In this document: in pieces, positions 15,656 to 26,453 of the stretch
Layout of the letters: every line of letters starts with the position of its first letter
How positions within the stretch are numbered: the stretch's first letter is position 1
Assembly: GCF_002102155.1 (NCBI RefSeq)
Contig: NZ_LQOU01000010.1
Coordinates: 62,001-126,000 of the forward strand
Reading direction: 5' to 3'
DNA from: Mycobacterium europaeum
GTDB lineage: Bacteria > Actinomycetota > Actinomycetes > Mycobacteriales > Mycobacteriaceae
DNA: 64,000 bases
Position numbers and translations under genes: made by a program
The notes under the pieces: generated by a model
What the model was told of the DNA's origin: nothing
What the model saw: the letters and a program-made list of their open reading frames with translations, nothing else
The model's database searches: none

Positions 15656-15684
15656 TTGACCAGGCGAAGCGCGGTCAGTACCCT
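15656..15684 (+). promoter_or_regulatory. Candidate rpmH-operon promoter
   Basis: TTGACC at 15656-15661 is followed after 17 bp by TACCCT at 15679-15684, a housekeeping-type mycobacterial pair. It would place a transcription start about 145 bp upstream of rpmH. This is a sequence match only. Confidence 0.45.
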
Positions 15685-15836
15685 CAAACAGTCGCCCGAA
15701 AGTCGGCGATGCGGCTGCGACCCAGGTCTGCCTGGGGACCGCGCCGGCCAGCAGCAAGATTACCTCCGACCGACCCGCAGACGAGTGAACGTCTGGCCGG
15801 CCGGATGGAAATGCGAGACACAACGAGGAGAACGTC

Positions 15837-15980
15837 GTGGCCAAGGGCAAGCGGACCTTCCAGCCGAACAACCGGCGCCGAGCCCGCGTGCACGGCTTCC
15901 GGTTGCGCATGCGCACCCGCGCCGGACGCTCGATTGTGTCGAGCCGGCGCCGTAAGGGTCGCCGCGCGCTATCTGCCTGA
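15837..15980 (+). CDS. rpmH: 50S ribosomal protein L34
   Basis: This 47-residue, very basic protein begins [20 protein letters not shown] and has the L34 signature [12 protein letters not shown]. It is the same length as the M. tuberculosis protein. The GTG start at 15837 follows ACGAGGAG. L34 is a structural protein of the large ribosomal subunit near domain I of 23S rRNA. It is the first gene of the rpmH-rnpA-yidD-yidC-jag-rsmG-parA-parB string. Confidence 0.97.
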   Translation: MAKGKRTFQPNNRRRARVHGFRLRMRTRAGRSIVSSRRRKGRRALSA

Positions 15981-16003
15981 TCGCAACGTCGGGTCTTTCG
16001 GCG

Positions 16004-16366
16004 GTGCTTTCGGCACGCAACCGCATGAGGCGGTCAACCGAGTTTGACGCGACGGTGAAGCACGGAATCCGCGCGGCGCAGCCGGACGTGGTCGTACACC
16101 TCCGACGTGCCGGCGAGGACGACGGCGCAACCGCTCCGCACGTCGGACTGATCGTCGCGAAGTCCGTGGGTTCGGCCGTGGAACGCCACCGGGTGTCCCG
16201 TCGGCTGCGGCACGTGGCACGAACCGTTTTGGGTGAGCTCCACGATTCCGACCAGGTGGTGATCCGGGCGTTGCCCGGGAGCCGGACCGCATCATCGGCG
16301 CGGCTGGAGCAGGAACTGCGCCGCGGTTTGCGACGCGCGTTCGAGTCGGCGGGACGGGAGCGGTGA
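16004..16366 (+). CDS. rnpA: Ribonuclease P protein component
   Basis: The protein is 120 residues from GTG 16004 ([17 protein letters not shown]). The RNR-like signature is [19 protein letters not shown], the basic cleft helix that grips the pre-tRNA leader. It pairs with the RNase P RNA, encoded elsewhere, to trim tRNA 5' ends. It starts 23 bp after rpmH and its stop overlaps the yidD start as GTGA, so translation is probably coupled. A short acidic insert, [10 protein letters not shown], distinguishes it from the tuberculosis protein. Confidence 0.95.
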   Translation: MLSARNRMRRSTEFDATVKHGIRAAQPDVVVHLRRAGEDDGATAPHVGLIVAKSVGSAVERHRVSRRLRHVARTVLGELHDSDQVVIRALPGSRTASSARLEQELRRGLRRAFESAGRER

Positions 16367-16695
16367 GCGCGCGGGTCGTCCAGACGGTGGGCGCGATCAC
16401 CGTGCGCGGTGTGGTTTCCGTAATCCAGCTGTACCGGCACATGGTCTCGCCACTGCGGCCGGCAACATGTCGTTTCGTTCCGACGTGCAGCCAGTATGCG
16501 GTCGAGGCGCTGACCGAGTACGGCTTGTTGCGGGGGAGTTGGCTGGCTGTGGTCAGGCTCGCCAAGTGCGGACCCTGGCACCGGGGCGGATGGGATCCGA
16601 TACCCGAACGCCCGGGATGCCAAGTGAACTTCGAAGATGCCAGCGACGCGTGGGCCGGCCCGGCGGCGCGAGGGGAGAGTGGAACTCTTGTTTGA
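16363..16695 (+). CDS. yidD: Membrane protein insertion efficiency factor YidD
   Basis: The protein is 110 residues from GTG 16363. The core has the signature [27 protein letters not shown] with conserved cysteines, then [12 protein letters not shown]. YidD is a small amphipathic inner-membrane-associated protein that helps YidC insert proteins. The gene overlaps rnpA by 4 bp and its 3' end overlaps the yidC start by 17 bp. Confidence 0.95.
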   Translation: MSARVVQTVGAITVRGVVSVIQLYRHMVSPLRPATCRFVPTCSQYAVEALTEYGLLRGSWLAVVRLAKCGPWHRGGWDPIPERPGCQVNFEDASDAWAGPAARGESGTLV

Positions 16696-17782
16696 TTTCT
16701 TTAGCCTGGACTTCGTTTATTACCCGGTGTCCTGGATCATGTGGGCCTGGTACAAGCTGTTCGCGTCGATGCTAGGGCCGTCGAACTTCTTCGCGTGGGC
16801 GCTGGCGGTGATGTTCTTGGTGTTCAGCCTGCGGGCGTTGTTGTACAAGCCGTTTGTGCGCCAGATCCGGACCACCCGCCAGATGCAGGAACTGCAACCG
16901 CAAATCAAGGCGCTGCAAAAGAAATACGGCAAGGACCGCCAGCGGATGGCGCTGGAGATGCAGAAGCTACAGCGCGAACACGGCTTCAACCCGATCCTCG
17001 GGTGCTTGCCGATGCTGGCGCAGATCCCGGTGTTCCTCGGGCTGTATCACGTGTTGCGGTCGTTCAACCGAACCACCGGCGGCTTCGGGCAACCCCACCT
17101 CTCGGTCGCCCAGAATCGCCTCACCGGAAACTACGTCTTCAGCCCGACCGACGTCGCGCACTTTCTGGACGCCAACCTGTTCGGTGCGCCGATCGGCGCA
17201 TTCATGACGCAGCGGACCGGGTTGGACGCGTTCACCCACTTCAGTCGGCCGGCGGTCATCGCGGTCGGGGCGCCGGTGATGATCCTGGCCGGGATAGCGA
17301 CCTACTTCAACAGCCGGGCGTCGGTGGCGCGGCAGAGCCCGGAAGCCGCGGCCAATCCCCAGACCGCGATGATGAACAAGCTTGCGCTGTACGTGTTTCC
17401 GCTGGGTGTCGTGGTCGGTGGGCCGTTCCTTCCGCTGGCGATCATCCTGTACTGGTTCGCCAACAACATTTGGACGTTCGGCCAGCAGCACTACGTGTTC
17501 GGCATGATCGAAAAAGAGGACGAGGCCAAGAAGCAGGAAGCGCTGGAACGGCGGGCGGCGAACGCACCGGCGCCAGGGGCCAAACCGAAGCGCAATCCCA
17601 GGGCGGGACAGCCCGACGGCAACGGGGCGACCGCGGAAGGGGAGGCGGAGTCGGATGCGCCCGACGGGGAGGCGCCGGCAGCCAAGACCGAGCCGGCCAA
17701 ACCGAATGCGGGTGGCGAAAGCGGAGGGGCCGTCAATCGGACACCTCGGCCGGGCGCGCGCCCCAAGAAACGTAAACGCTGA
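16679..17782 (+). CDS. yidC: Membrane protein insertase YidC
   Basis: This 367-residue Oxa1/YidC-family insertase uses GTG 16679 ([11 protein letters not shown]), preceded by GAGGGGAG; the longer open frame runs back through yidD. Membrane segments lie near residues 5-25, 32-55, about 110-135, 195-215 and 240-270. The conserved blocks include [22 protein letters not shown] and [20 protein letters not shown]. The C-terminal ~90 residues are a charged, Pro/Ala-rich tail ending RPKKRKR, probably ribosome-facing. It inserts membrane proteins alone or with SecYEG. Confidence 0.96.
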   Translation: MELLFDFFSLDFVYYPVSWIMWAWYKLFASMLGPSNFFAWALAVMFLVFSLRALLYKPFVRQIRTTRQMQELQPQIKALQKKYGKDRQRMALEMQKLQREHGFNPILGCLPMLAQIPVFLGLYHVLRSFNRTTGGFGQPHLSVAQNRLTGNYVFSPTDVAHFLDANLFGAPIGAFMTQRTGLDAFTHFSRPAVIAVGAPVMILAGIATYFNSRASVARQSPEAAANPQTAMMNKLALYVFPLGVVVGGPFLPLAIILYWFANNIWTFGQQHYVFGMIEKEDEAKKQEALERRAANAPAPGAKPKRNPRAGQPDGNGATAEGEAESDAPDGEAPAAKTEPAKPNAGGESGGAVNRTPRPGARPKKRKR

Positions 17783-17853
17783 CAACGGAGACATGGCCGG
17801 ACCGGGCGGTGCGACCCGGTTGGCAGGGACCCGCGGATGAGGGAGAGAAAGAC

Positions 17854-18420
17854 ATGACCGACGCAGACACGACCGAACGCGACGTGGACAGCGAGCTGGA
17901 CGCGGAGCGGCCGTCCGAGAATGGCGCGGAGGCGGAGGCCGACGAGTTCGACGACCAGGAAGAGCGGTTGGTGGCCGAAGGCGAAATTGCCGGCGACTAC
18001 CTGGAGGAGCTGCTGGACCTGTTGGACTTCGACGGCGACATCGACTTGGACGTCGAGGGCAACCGCGCGGTGGTGAGCATCGACGGCAGCGACGACTTGA
18101 ACAAGTTGGTGGGACGCGGCGGCGAGGTGCTCGACGCGCTGCAGGAGCTCACCCGGCTGGCCGTCCACCAGAAGACGGGCGTCCGCAGCCGCCTGATGCT
18201 CGACATCGCGAGCTGGCGGCGGCGGCGTCGCGAGGAGCTGGCGGCCCTGGGCGACAAGGTGGCCCGGCGGGTGCTGGAGTCCGGTCAGCGTGAAGAGCTG
18301 GCGCCGATGACGCCGTTCGAGCGCAAGATCGTCCACGACGCCGTCGCGGCGGTGCCCGGCGTGCACAGCGAAAGCGAGGGCGTGGAGCCCGCGCGGCGCG
18401 TCGTCGTGCTGCACGACTGA
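17854..18420 (+). CDS. jag: Jag/KhpB-type RNA-binding protein (KH plus R3H)
   Basis: The protein is 188 residues. The first ~35 are strongly acidic. A KH-like domain follows with GDIDLDVEGNRAVVSIDG and the GxxG-type loop LVGRGGEVLDAL. A C-terminal R3H domain then has SWRRRRREELAALGDKVARR and FERKIVHDAV. Homologues bind RNA and link to cell-wall synthesis in Gram-positives; in mycobacteria the gene is Rv3920c. Start ATG 17854 is downstream of GAGGGAGAG. It lacks the separate N-terminal Jag domain seen in Firmicutes. Confidence 0.92.
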   Translation: MTDADTTERDVDSELDAERPSENGAEAEADEFDDQEERLVAEGEIAGDYLEELLDLLDFDGDIDLDVEGNRAVVSIDGSDDLNKLVGRGGEVLDALQELTRLAVHQKTGVRSRLMLDIASWRRRRREELAALGDKVARRVLESGQREELAPMTPFERKIVHDAVAAVPGVHSESEGVEPARRVVVLHD

Positions 18421-18438
18421 CGAGTTACATAGGTGTAG

Positions 18439-20231
<1,793 letters not shown>

Positions 20232-20254
20232 CCACCATCCGTGAAGGGACGACC

Positions 20255-21238
20255 ATGACGCAGCCATTACGCAAGAAGGGCGGCCTCGGCCGGGGCCTGG
20301 CCTCGCTGATCCCGACCGGTCCCGCCGAGGGAGACTCGGGTCCCGCGACGCTCGGCCCGCGGATGGGTGACGCTGCAGCGGATGTCTTGATCGGGGGACC
20401 GGGACCGGATCTGGCCCCGGCAGGGGCGGTGTATCGCGAAATCGCACCGGCCGACATCGAGCCCAATCCGCGCCAGCCGCGGCAGGTGTTCGACGACGAG
20501 GCGCTGTCCGAGTTGGTGCACTCCATCCGCGAATTCGGACTGCTGCAGCCGATCGTGGTGCGCGCGGTTCCCGGGGCCAAGACCGGGCCGCGGTATCAGA
20601 TCGTGATGGGGGAGCGGCGCTGGCGCGCGGCTCAAGAAGCGGGGCTCGCCACCATCCCCACGATCGTGCGCGAGACCGGTGACGACAACCTCTTACGCGA
20701 CGCCCTCCTGGAGAACATCCACCGGGTGCAGCTGAACCCTTTGGAAGAGGCGGCGGCATACCAGCAGTTGCTCGACGAATTCGGCGTCACCCACGATGAA
20801 CTCGCGTCGCGCATCGGCCGCTCGCGGCCGTTGATCACCAACATGATCCGGTTGCTCAAGCTGCCGATCCCCGTGCAGCGGCGGGTGGCGGCAGGCGTGC
20901 TGTCGGCCGGCCATGCCCGCGCCCTCCTGTCGCTGGAAGCCGGGCCCGAAGCGCAAGAGGAACTCGCCGGCCGGATCGTCGCCGAGGGACTGTCGGTGCG
21001 GGCGACCGAGGAGGCGGTGACGCTGGCCAACCGTGCCGGCACAGCCGCCCCGGCGCCCCAGCGGCGCAAGCCGATCCAGATGCCGGGGCTGCAGGAGGTC
21101 GCCGAGCGGCTGTCCAACGCCTTCGACACGCGGGTGACGGTGAGCTTGGGCAAGCGCAAAGGGAAGATCGTGGTGGAGTTCGGCTCCGTGGACGATTTGC
21201 AGCGAATTATCGACATGATGACGGCGACGCAGGCCTGA
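20255..21238 (+). CDS. parB: Chromosome partitioning protein ParB
   Basis: The protein is 327 residues from ATG 20255, after GAAGGGACG. The N-terminal ParA-interaction motif is [14 protein letters not shown]. The CTP-binding domain has [11 protein letters not shown] and the signature GERRWRA near residues 119-125, then [14 protein letters not shown]. The central helix-turn-helix is [20 protein letters not shown]. The C-terminal dimer domain ends [11 protein letters not shown]. It is a CTP-dependent DNA clamp that loads at parS. Confidence 0.96.
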   Translation: MTQPLRKKGGLGRGLASLIPTGPAEGDSGPATLGPRMGDAAADVLIGGPGPDLAPAGAVYREIAPADIEPNPRQPRQVFDDEALSELVHSIREFGLLQPIVVRAVPGAKTGPRYQIVMGERRWRAAQEAGLATIPTIVRETGDDNLLRDALLENIHRVQLNPLEEAAAYQQLLDEFGVTHDELASRIGRSRPLITNMIRLLKLPIPVQRRVAAGVLSAGHARALLSLEAGPEAQEELAGRIVAEGLSVRATEEAVTLANRAGTAAPAPQRRKPIQMPGLQEVAERLSNAFDTRVTVSLGKRKGKIVVEFGSVDDLQRIIDMMTATQA

Positions 21239-21503
21239 ACCGCCATACCGTGTAATTACGTCACTGTGACACCGGAGCGGTTACGGGAGCGCAACGACCG
21301 GCATCCGCCCGCCCTGGAATCACGAAAGCGCATGCGTTCTAAGGATTTTCGGTAACGAACCGGCGGGGAGCGTAACGCGCCGATTGTCCGGTGCGGTGAT
21401 CGGCGCCTCGGCGGCAAAGCTGGCCCGATTGCGACCCGCTCTCTTATCCTGGAGGGGTTGCCGGTGCCATTGGCTGCAGTACCGCACAGGAGCCAGGAGG
21501 CTA

Positions 21504-22256
21504 GTGTCCGCCCGAATCATCCCGTTGCGCCTCGAGGCCTTCGAACAGCTTCCCAAGCATGCCCGCCGCTGCGTGTATTGGGAGGTCGATCCGGCAACCC
21601 TCGGTAACCAGGACCACCTTGCCGACCCGGAATTCGAAAAGGAAGCCTGGCTGTCGATGGTCATGCTGGAGTGGGGCTCGTGCGGCCAGGTCGCGACCGC
21701 GCCGGTGGACGAGCGGAGCCAGAGCGAGCCGCCCTGCCTGGGCTATGTCTTCTACGCGCCGCCGCGGGCGGTGCCCCGGGCGCAGCGATTTCCCACCGCG
21801 CCGGTATCCGCGGATGCGGTGCTGCTGACGTCGATGGGCATCGAGCCCGGGCAGGCCACCGACGACCTGCCGCACGGTCTGCTCGCCCGGGTGATCGACG
21901 AGCTGGTCCGGCGCGGAGTCCGGGCGCTGGAAGCGTTCGGTCGCACGCCGGCGGCTTCGGAATTGCAAGACCCGCTGGCGGCGAGCCCGGATGTGCGGCC
22001 GGTGTTGGAGGCCGTCGGAGACTGCTCGGTGGACCACTGCGTCATCGACGCGGAGTTCTTGCAGGACGCGGGTTTCGTTGTGGTGGCGCCACACCCGTAC
22101 TTCCCGCGGCTGCGGCTCGAGTTGGACAAAGGCTTGGGCTGGAAGGCCGAAGTCGAAGCGGCTTTGGAACGCCTGCTGGAGAACGCGCAGTTGCAAGAGC
22201 CGGTCGGCGCCGGATCAGTGGCGGGAAATACGTTGCGCGGCGCCGAAATCGGCTAG
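21504..22256 (+). CDS. Conserved mycobacterial protein, GNAT-like (Rv3916c type)
   Basis: The protein is 250 residues from GTG 21504, which follows an AGGAGG Shine-Dalgarno 5 bp upstream. It opens SARIIPLRLEAFEQLPKHARRCVYWEVDP, a start shared by the family next to parB. The patterns LLTSMGIEPGQATDDLPHGLL and FLQDAGFVVVAPHPYFPRLRLEL resemble the folded core and C-terminal strand of N-acetyltransferases, so a GNAT fold is likely but the substrate is unknown. Its stop codon shares the CTAG with the cwlM stop on the other strand. Confidence 0.8.
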   Translation: MSARIIPLRLEAFEQLPKHARRCVYWEVDPATLGNQDHLADPEFEKEAWLSMVMLEWGSCGQVATAPVDERSQSEPPCLGYVFYAPPRAVPRAQRFPTAPVSADAVLLTSMGIEPGQATDDLPHGLLARVIDELVRRGVRALEAFGRTPAASELQDPLAASPDVRPVLEAVGDCSVDHCVIDAEFLQDAGFVVVAPHPYFPRLRLELDKGLGWKAEVEAALERLLENAQLQEPVGAGSVAGNTLRGAEIG

Positions 22257-23473
22257 GAGCCGCCGAGCCGGCTGGTCCGCTCCACGGACAGTTCGTGCGC
22301 CAGCAATTCGGCGAAGGTGAATGTGCCCGTCGGGCGGTCGTTCTTGCCCAGGAGGTAGAGCCGCTTGACCGCGGCGAGGATGCCTTCGGCGATCGCGTCG
22401 CGGGTTTGCGTCGAGATCAACATCGCGCGGTCCTGCGGGTTGGTGATGTAGCCGACGTCAACCTGCACGGTCGGCATGCGGGTCAGCCGCAACAGGTCCC
22501 ACGTCCGGCCGTGCGTGCGGCAATCCCGTAACCCGGTGCGCGCCACCACTTCTCGTTGAATGAAGTCGGCCAGGTTGCGTCCGATCGTGGACACCGAGCC
22601 GTGCGAGTTGCCGAAGTGGAAGGAAGCGACGCCGTTGGCCGCGGGGCTGGGCTGGTTCTCACAGCGCAGGCTGATCATCAGGTCCGCGCCGACGTTGTTG
22701 GCGGTGGCGGCGCGTTCGGCGTCGGAGGGGCTGCGGTTGACCGGCCGCGACAGGAAGGTTTCCATGCCGATCGCCGTCATCCGCCCCTCGAGCCGGCTTG
22801 CCAAGTCCCACAACACATCCGCTTCGCTGATCGGCCCCGCGGGACCGTGCATGAGCTCACCGCGGTCGGTGCCGCCGCGACCGGGATCGATGATGATCCG
22901 CTTACCCGAGAGCTTGGGGCCCGATCTGCGGACTAGTTCTTCCTCGCGAATCGCGTGTGGTGAGCCGCCCGTGACGCGCGAGCTCAGAAAGTACAAGGAG
23001 CGCAACGTTTCTGGTCCACAGATTCCGTCCGCGGCGAGTCCGTACTCACGCTGGTATGACATCAGCGCGTTGTGGGTCTGCAAACCGAAGTGCCCGTCGA
23101 CCAGTCCGGTGTAGAAGCCGAGGTCTTGCAGGCGGGCCTGCAAGGTCGCGACGTCGTCGCCGTAGAGCGGGGCGCCGAATTGGTGATACAGGGTGCGCGC
23201 CCCGAGCCGGTACGACGCCTCCTTCAACGCCCGGTACGTGGCCTCGCCGACGATGCCGTCGACCAGGAGGCCGCGGTGTTGCTGGAAGGCGCGCACCGCT
23301 TGGTCCAGTTCGGTGTCGAAGAGCTCCGCGGGCACCTGCCGGCCGGTTGCGAGGGCGTCCTCGGGGCCCTCCAGCAGCCCCAGTGCCACCAGTGTTGCCC
23401 GGACTTCGGTCACAGCTGCGCTGCGGTCCCCGCAGCGCAGCGCATCGCCGTATTCACGGCGCGGACTCGACAT
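22253..23473 (-). CDS. cwlM: CwlM, inactive amidase that regulates peptidoglycan synthesis
   Basis: The protein is 406 residues, the same as M. tuberculosis Rv3915. Two peptidoglycan-binding repeats (about 15-85 and 95-165) have FQQHRGLLVDGIVG and DLGFYTGLVDGHFG. They precede an amidase_3 domain (about 190-375). The usual metal-binding DPGHGG is DPGRGG here, losing a zinc-ligand His, consistent with CwlM being a cytoplasmic non-enzyme. In mycobacteria the PknB-phosphorylated form activates MurA. No signal peptide is seen. It overlaps the convergent upstream gene by 4 bp. Confidence 0.94.
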   Translation of the reverse strand: MSSPRREYGDALRCGDRSAAVTEVRATLVALGLLEGPEDALATGRQVPAELFDTELDQAVRAFQQHRGLLVDGIVGEATYRALKEASYRLGARTLYHQFGAPLYGDDVATLQARLQDLGFYTGLVDGHFGLQTHNALMSYQREYGLAADGICGPETLRSLYFLSSRVTGGSPHAIREEELVRRSGPKLSGKRIIIDPGRGGTDRGELMHGPAGPISEADVLWDLASRLEGRMTAIGMETFLSRPVNRSPSDAERAATANNVGADLMISLRCENQPSPAANGVASFHFGNSHGSVSTIGRNLADFIQREVVARTGLRDCRTHGRTWDLLRLTRMPTVQVDVGYITNPQDRAMLISTQTRDAIAEGILAAVKRLYLLGKNDRPTGTFTFAELLAHELSVERTSRLGGS

Positions 23474-23607
23474 ACCAAAGGCCCTCCGGGACACACTGAC
23501 AGGCTCGCATCTGGGCAATAGCTAACCGTTATTGTCGCAGACGCATCGGGGATTCGGGAAAACCCCAGGCCGAACGCGGGGTCTGGTGCGGCGAATTCAA
23601 CCCGCGA

Positions 23608-23961
23608 TCAGCCGAGGTTGGGAACCGCGTCCGAGAGCTCACGCAGCAGGGCTGCCTTGCCTTTGGCGCCGACGATCCGCTTGACCGGTTGGCCGTCCTT
23701 GAACAGGATCATCGTCGGGATCGACACGACCTGGAAGTCGCGTGCGGTCACCGGATTGGCGTCCACGTCGAGCTTGGCGACGGTGAGTTGCGCGGCCCGC
23801 TCGCTGGCGATCTCCTCGAGAACCGGTGCCACCATCTTGCACGGACCGCACCACGTCGCCCAAAAGTCAACCAGCACAGGCTTGTTGCTGGACAGCACCT
23901 CCGCGGAGAAGGATGCGTCAGAGACTTCGATTGTGGCCCCGGCTTTTTGGGCGTCGGTCAT
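23608..23961 (-). CDS. trxA: Thioredoxin
   Basis: The 117-residue classical thioredoxin has active site [13 protein letters not shown] and the cis-proline motif [12 protein letters not shown]. It reduces protein disulfides, using electrons from the thioredoxin reductase encoded just upstream. The start ATG overlaps the trxB stop as ATGA. In M. tuberculosis this gene is called trxC. It is cytoplasmic, with no signal sequence. Confidence 0.97.
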   Translation of the reverse strand: MTDAQKAGATIEVSDASFSAEVLSSNKPVLVDFWATWCGPCKMVAPVLEEIASERAAQLTVAKLDVDANPVTARDFQVVSIPTMILFKDGQPVKRIVGAKGKAALLRELSDAVPNLG

Positions 23962-24965
23962 TGAGGTGCTCCAATCATCTCGGTATTGTCAGGAAATTCG
24001 GTGGCGTCGCTTTGGGCGGGTGAACTTGATTCGACGTGGTCGGCCAGCCAGCGTTCGGCGTCGATGGCCGCCGAGCAGCCACTGCCGGCGGCGGTGATGG
24101 CCTGGCGGTAGGTGCGGTCCACCAGGTCGCCGGCGGCGAACACGCCCTCGATCGAGGTGGCGGTGGTGCGATCTTGGACCAGGACGTAGCCGTCGGGGTC
24201 GGTGTCGAGGACGTCGCGCACCAGCTCCGAGCGCGGGTCGTGCCCGATCGCCACGAAGACACCTGTGACGGGCAGGGTGGATTCCTCTCCGGTGATGGTG
24301 TCGCGCATCCGCAAACCCGTCACCGTCTCATCGCCGTCGACCCCCAGCACCGCCTTGTTGGTCAGGATCGTGATCTTCTCGTTCGCGCGGGCACGTTCGA
24401 GCATGATCCGCGAGGCGCGGAATTCGTCGCGGCGGTGCACCAGGGTGACGCTGCGGGCGAACCGGGTCAGGAAGGTGGCTTCCTCCATCGCCGAGTCGCC
24501 GCCACCGATGACCGCGATGTCTTGGTCCTTGAAGAAGAATCCGTCACAGGTCGCACACGAGCTCACGCCGCGGCCCAGCAGCTCCTGCTCGCCGGGCACG
24601 CCGAGATAGCGGGCCGCTGCGCCCATGGCCAAGATCACCGAGCGGGCGCGGACGGTCTCGCCCTCGGCCGTGGTGACCGACTTCACCGGCCCGTCCAGCG
24701 ATACCGATTCGACGTCTTCCATCCGCAGGTCGGCGCCGAACCGCAGCGCCTGCTCGCGCATCTGATCCATCAACTCCGGACCGGTGATGCCGTCGCGGAA
24801 ACCGGGGAAGTTCTCCACCTCGGTCGTGGTCATCAGGGCCCCACCAAACGACATCCCCTCGAACACCACCGGTGCCAACTGGGCCCGGGCCGTGTACAAC
24901 GCGGCGGTGTACCCGGCAGGCCCCGAACCGATGATGATCACGTCGTGCACAGTGTCGGTGGTCAT
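23958..24965 (-). CDS. trxB: Thioredoxin reductase
   Basis: The protein is 335 residues from ATG 24965 ([22 protein letters not shown]). The FAD motif is GSGPAG, the NADPH motif is [12 protein letters not shown], and the redox disulfide is CATC. The C-terminal FAD motif is [23 protein letters not shown]. It passes electrons from NADPH to thioredoxin. A longer open frame upstream to 25304 overlaps the next gene and is rejected. Translation of trxA is probably coupled to it. Confidence 0.97.
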   Translation of the reverse strand: MTTDTVHDVIIIGSGPAGYTAALYTARAQLAPVVFEGMSFGGALMTTTEVENFPGFRDGITGPELMDQMREQALRFGADLRMEDVESVSLDGPVKSVTTAEGETVRARSVILAMGAAARYLGVPGEQELLGRGVSSCATCDGFFFKDQDIAVIGGGDSAMEEATFLTRFARSVTLVHRRDEFRASRIMLERARANEKITILTNKAVLGVDGDETVTGLRMRDTITGEESTLPVTGVFVAIGHDPRSELVRDVLDTDPDGYVLVQDRTTATSIEGVFAAGDLVDRTYRQAITAAGSGCSAAIDAERWLADHVESSSPAQSDATEFPDNTEMIGAPQ

Positions 24966-25056
24966 AGAACCCTTCCAAACTGATCGTCCCTGGATCCCTA
25001 CCAACGCCAGCGTAGGCACGGCTGTTCCCCGGCGCGTCAGACACCCATGCACCAGA

Positions 25057-25785
25057 CTAAGGGCGGGGGATCTCGGTGTTGGCCAACAATCCGGTATCGG
25101 CGGCGTTGCAGTTGAGCGCGACGGCGTAGACCGCCAGGCTGTGGGGACTGTCACCGGCCAGCACCAACACGACGCCAGGACGGGCGTTGATCTCGACCTG
25201 GCGCGCGCCCAGCACCTGCGTGGCCGCCGGATAGCCGAGACCGGTGAGGCACGAGGCCCGCCGGGCCGGGTCGCCGAGCGGGCCGTAATCCGGGCTTTGG
25301 CCAAGCAGGCCGCGGATCTCGTCCTGCGACAGCGGGATCACCATGGGCGGGGTGGACACCGTGATGTGCTCGGCGGTGACTTGAGTGCTGGGGGCGGGTT
25401 CGGGCGCGGTGATCAGCGCGGCGGTTCCCACCCCGACCGCCGCGAGGATCGCGGCGACGCCGGCGACCGCGGCGACCATCCGCGCGGGCCGCGCCCGCGG
25501 CCGGGCCGAGTGCCCGGCGGGTGGGGCCGCCTCCGCGGATTCCAGCGCCGCCGAAATCCTGGCGGTGATATCGGTCGGGACGTCGGGCGGCGGGTCGGCG
25601 CCAAGCGTGGCGACGTCGCAGCGCACCCGATTGAGAGCCTGCAGCATCCGTTGCGCCTCCGGGTCGTTGCGGACCCGTTGACGCAGACGGGCCGCCGATT
25701 GGTCGTCCAGCAGGCCGGCCTGCAGGTCGGCAAGAAGCTCGACCGTCAGGGGCGGTTCGTCGGCTGGGTGGTCGGCTTCATCCAT
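25057..25785 (-). CDS. Anti-sigma-M factor (Rv3912 type)
   Basis: The protein is 242 residues. The cytoplasmic N-terminus (about 1-100) has [17 protein letters not shown] and an anti-sigma-like helical stretch. One transmembrane helix, [19 protein letters not shown], lies near residues 103-125. The extracytoplasmic part ends in [18 protein letters not shown]. It overlaps the end of sigM by 8 bp, the usual sigma/anti-sigma arrangement, so it very likely holds SigM inactive at the membrane. There is no clear HxxxCxxC zinc motif. Confidence 0.88.
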   Translation of the reverse strand: MDEADHPADEPPLTVELLADLQAGLLDDQSAARLRQRVRNDPEAQRMLQALNRVRCDVATLGADPPPDVPTDITARISAALESAEAAPPAGHSARPRARPARMVAAVAGVAAILAAVGVGTAALITAPEPAPSTQVTAEHITVSTPPMVIPLSQDEIRGLLGQSPDYGPLGDPARRASCLTGLGYPAATQVLGARQVEINARPGVVLVLAGDSPHSLAVYAVALNCNAADTGLLANTEIPRP

Positions 25786-26389
25786 CCGCCCCAGTGTCCG
25801 TCATGCGCTGCTTGACGGCCATGGGAGGGGCCGGCTCGGGGGTGGCTTCGAGGTAGCCGAGGAGCTCGGCGAGGCGCACCCGGGCCCGCGCGCACCGGCT
25901 TTTGACCGTGCCCTCGGCAACGCCCAGCAGCGCGGCGGTGTCAGCGACCGAGTACCCCTGCATGTCGACGGCCACGACGGCCGCCCGCTGCTCGACCGGA
26001 AGCCGCATCAAGGCGCGCTGCACCACCAGCGCGGTTTCTACCTGGGCCGTCCGGTCGGGCACGGGGAAGACATCCTCGAGGGGGACGGTGGGGTGGGCCT
26101 TGGTGCGCCGCAACCGGTCCAGACAGGCGTTCACGACGATGCGATGCAGCCAGCTGCCGACGGCCGCGTCATGCCGGAACGCGCCCGCGCCGCGATGCGC
26201 CGAGAGCATCGCATCCTGCAGTGCGTCCTCGGCGTCTTCGGCGGTGCGCGTCGTGAGCCGGGCCAGCCGGTGCAGCTGTCGGTGGTGGCGAAGGAACAGC
26301 TCCCGGAAGGCGTGGCGGTCGCCGGCGACGTGGGCTGCCAGCAGCTCGGCGTCGCTGCGTTCGCGCTGATCGTCTCCGCGGGAGCCCAC
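25778..26389 (-). CDS. sigM: ECF RNA polymerase sigma factor SigM
   Basis: This 203-residue two-domain sigma factor has region 2 with AGDRHAFRELFLRHHRQLHRLARL and VGSWLHRIVVNACLDRLRR. Region 4 has RLPVEQRAAVVAVDMQGYSVADTAALLGVAEGTVKSR. It starts GTG 26389. In M. tuberculosis SigM drives ESX-secreted and lipid genes. It lies 64 bp downstream of murJ and overlaps its anti-sigma gene. Confidence 0.95.
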   Translation of the reverse strand: MGSRGDDQRERSDAELLAAHVAGDRHAFRELFLRHHRQLHRLARLTTRTAEDAEDALQDAMLSAHRGAGAFRHDAAVGSWLHRIVVNACLDRLRRTKAHPTVPLEDVFPVPDRTAQVETALVVQRALMRLPVEQRAAVVAVDMQGYSVADTAALLGVAEGTVKSRCARARVRLAELLGYLEATPEPAPPMAVKQRMTDTGADG

Positions 26390-26453
26390 GGCCGGACAGT
26401 ATCCAATCGGCCGCGGGCCGGCACTTCACCGCGGCGTGGCCGTGTGAGCGGCG

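Larger units (their letters stand above)
15240..15836. other. Divergent dnaA-rpmH intergenic region
   Basis: This 597-bp non-coding gap serves both directions. Near dnaA there is a cluster of three DnaA-box-like sites (15305-15336). A 12-bp direct repeat, GGCTGTCTAGGC, occurs at 15406-15417 and 15536-15547. Toward rpmH there is a promoter-like pair at 15656-15684. The short reading frames inside have no recognisable product. Confidence 0.75.
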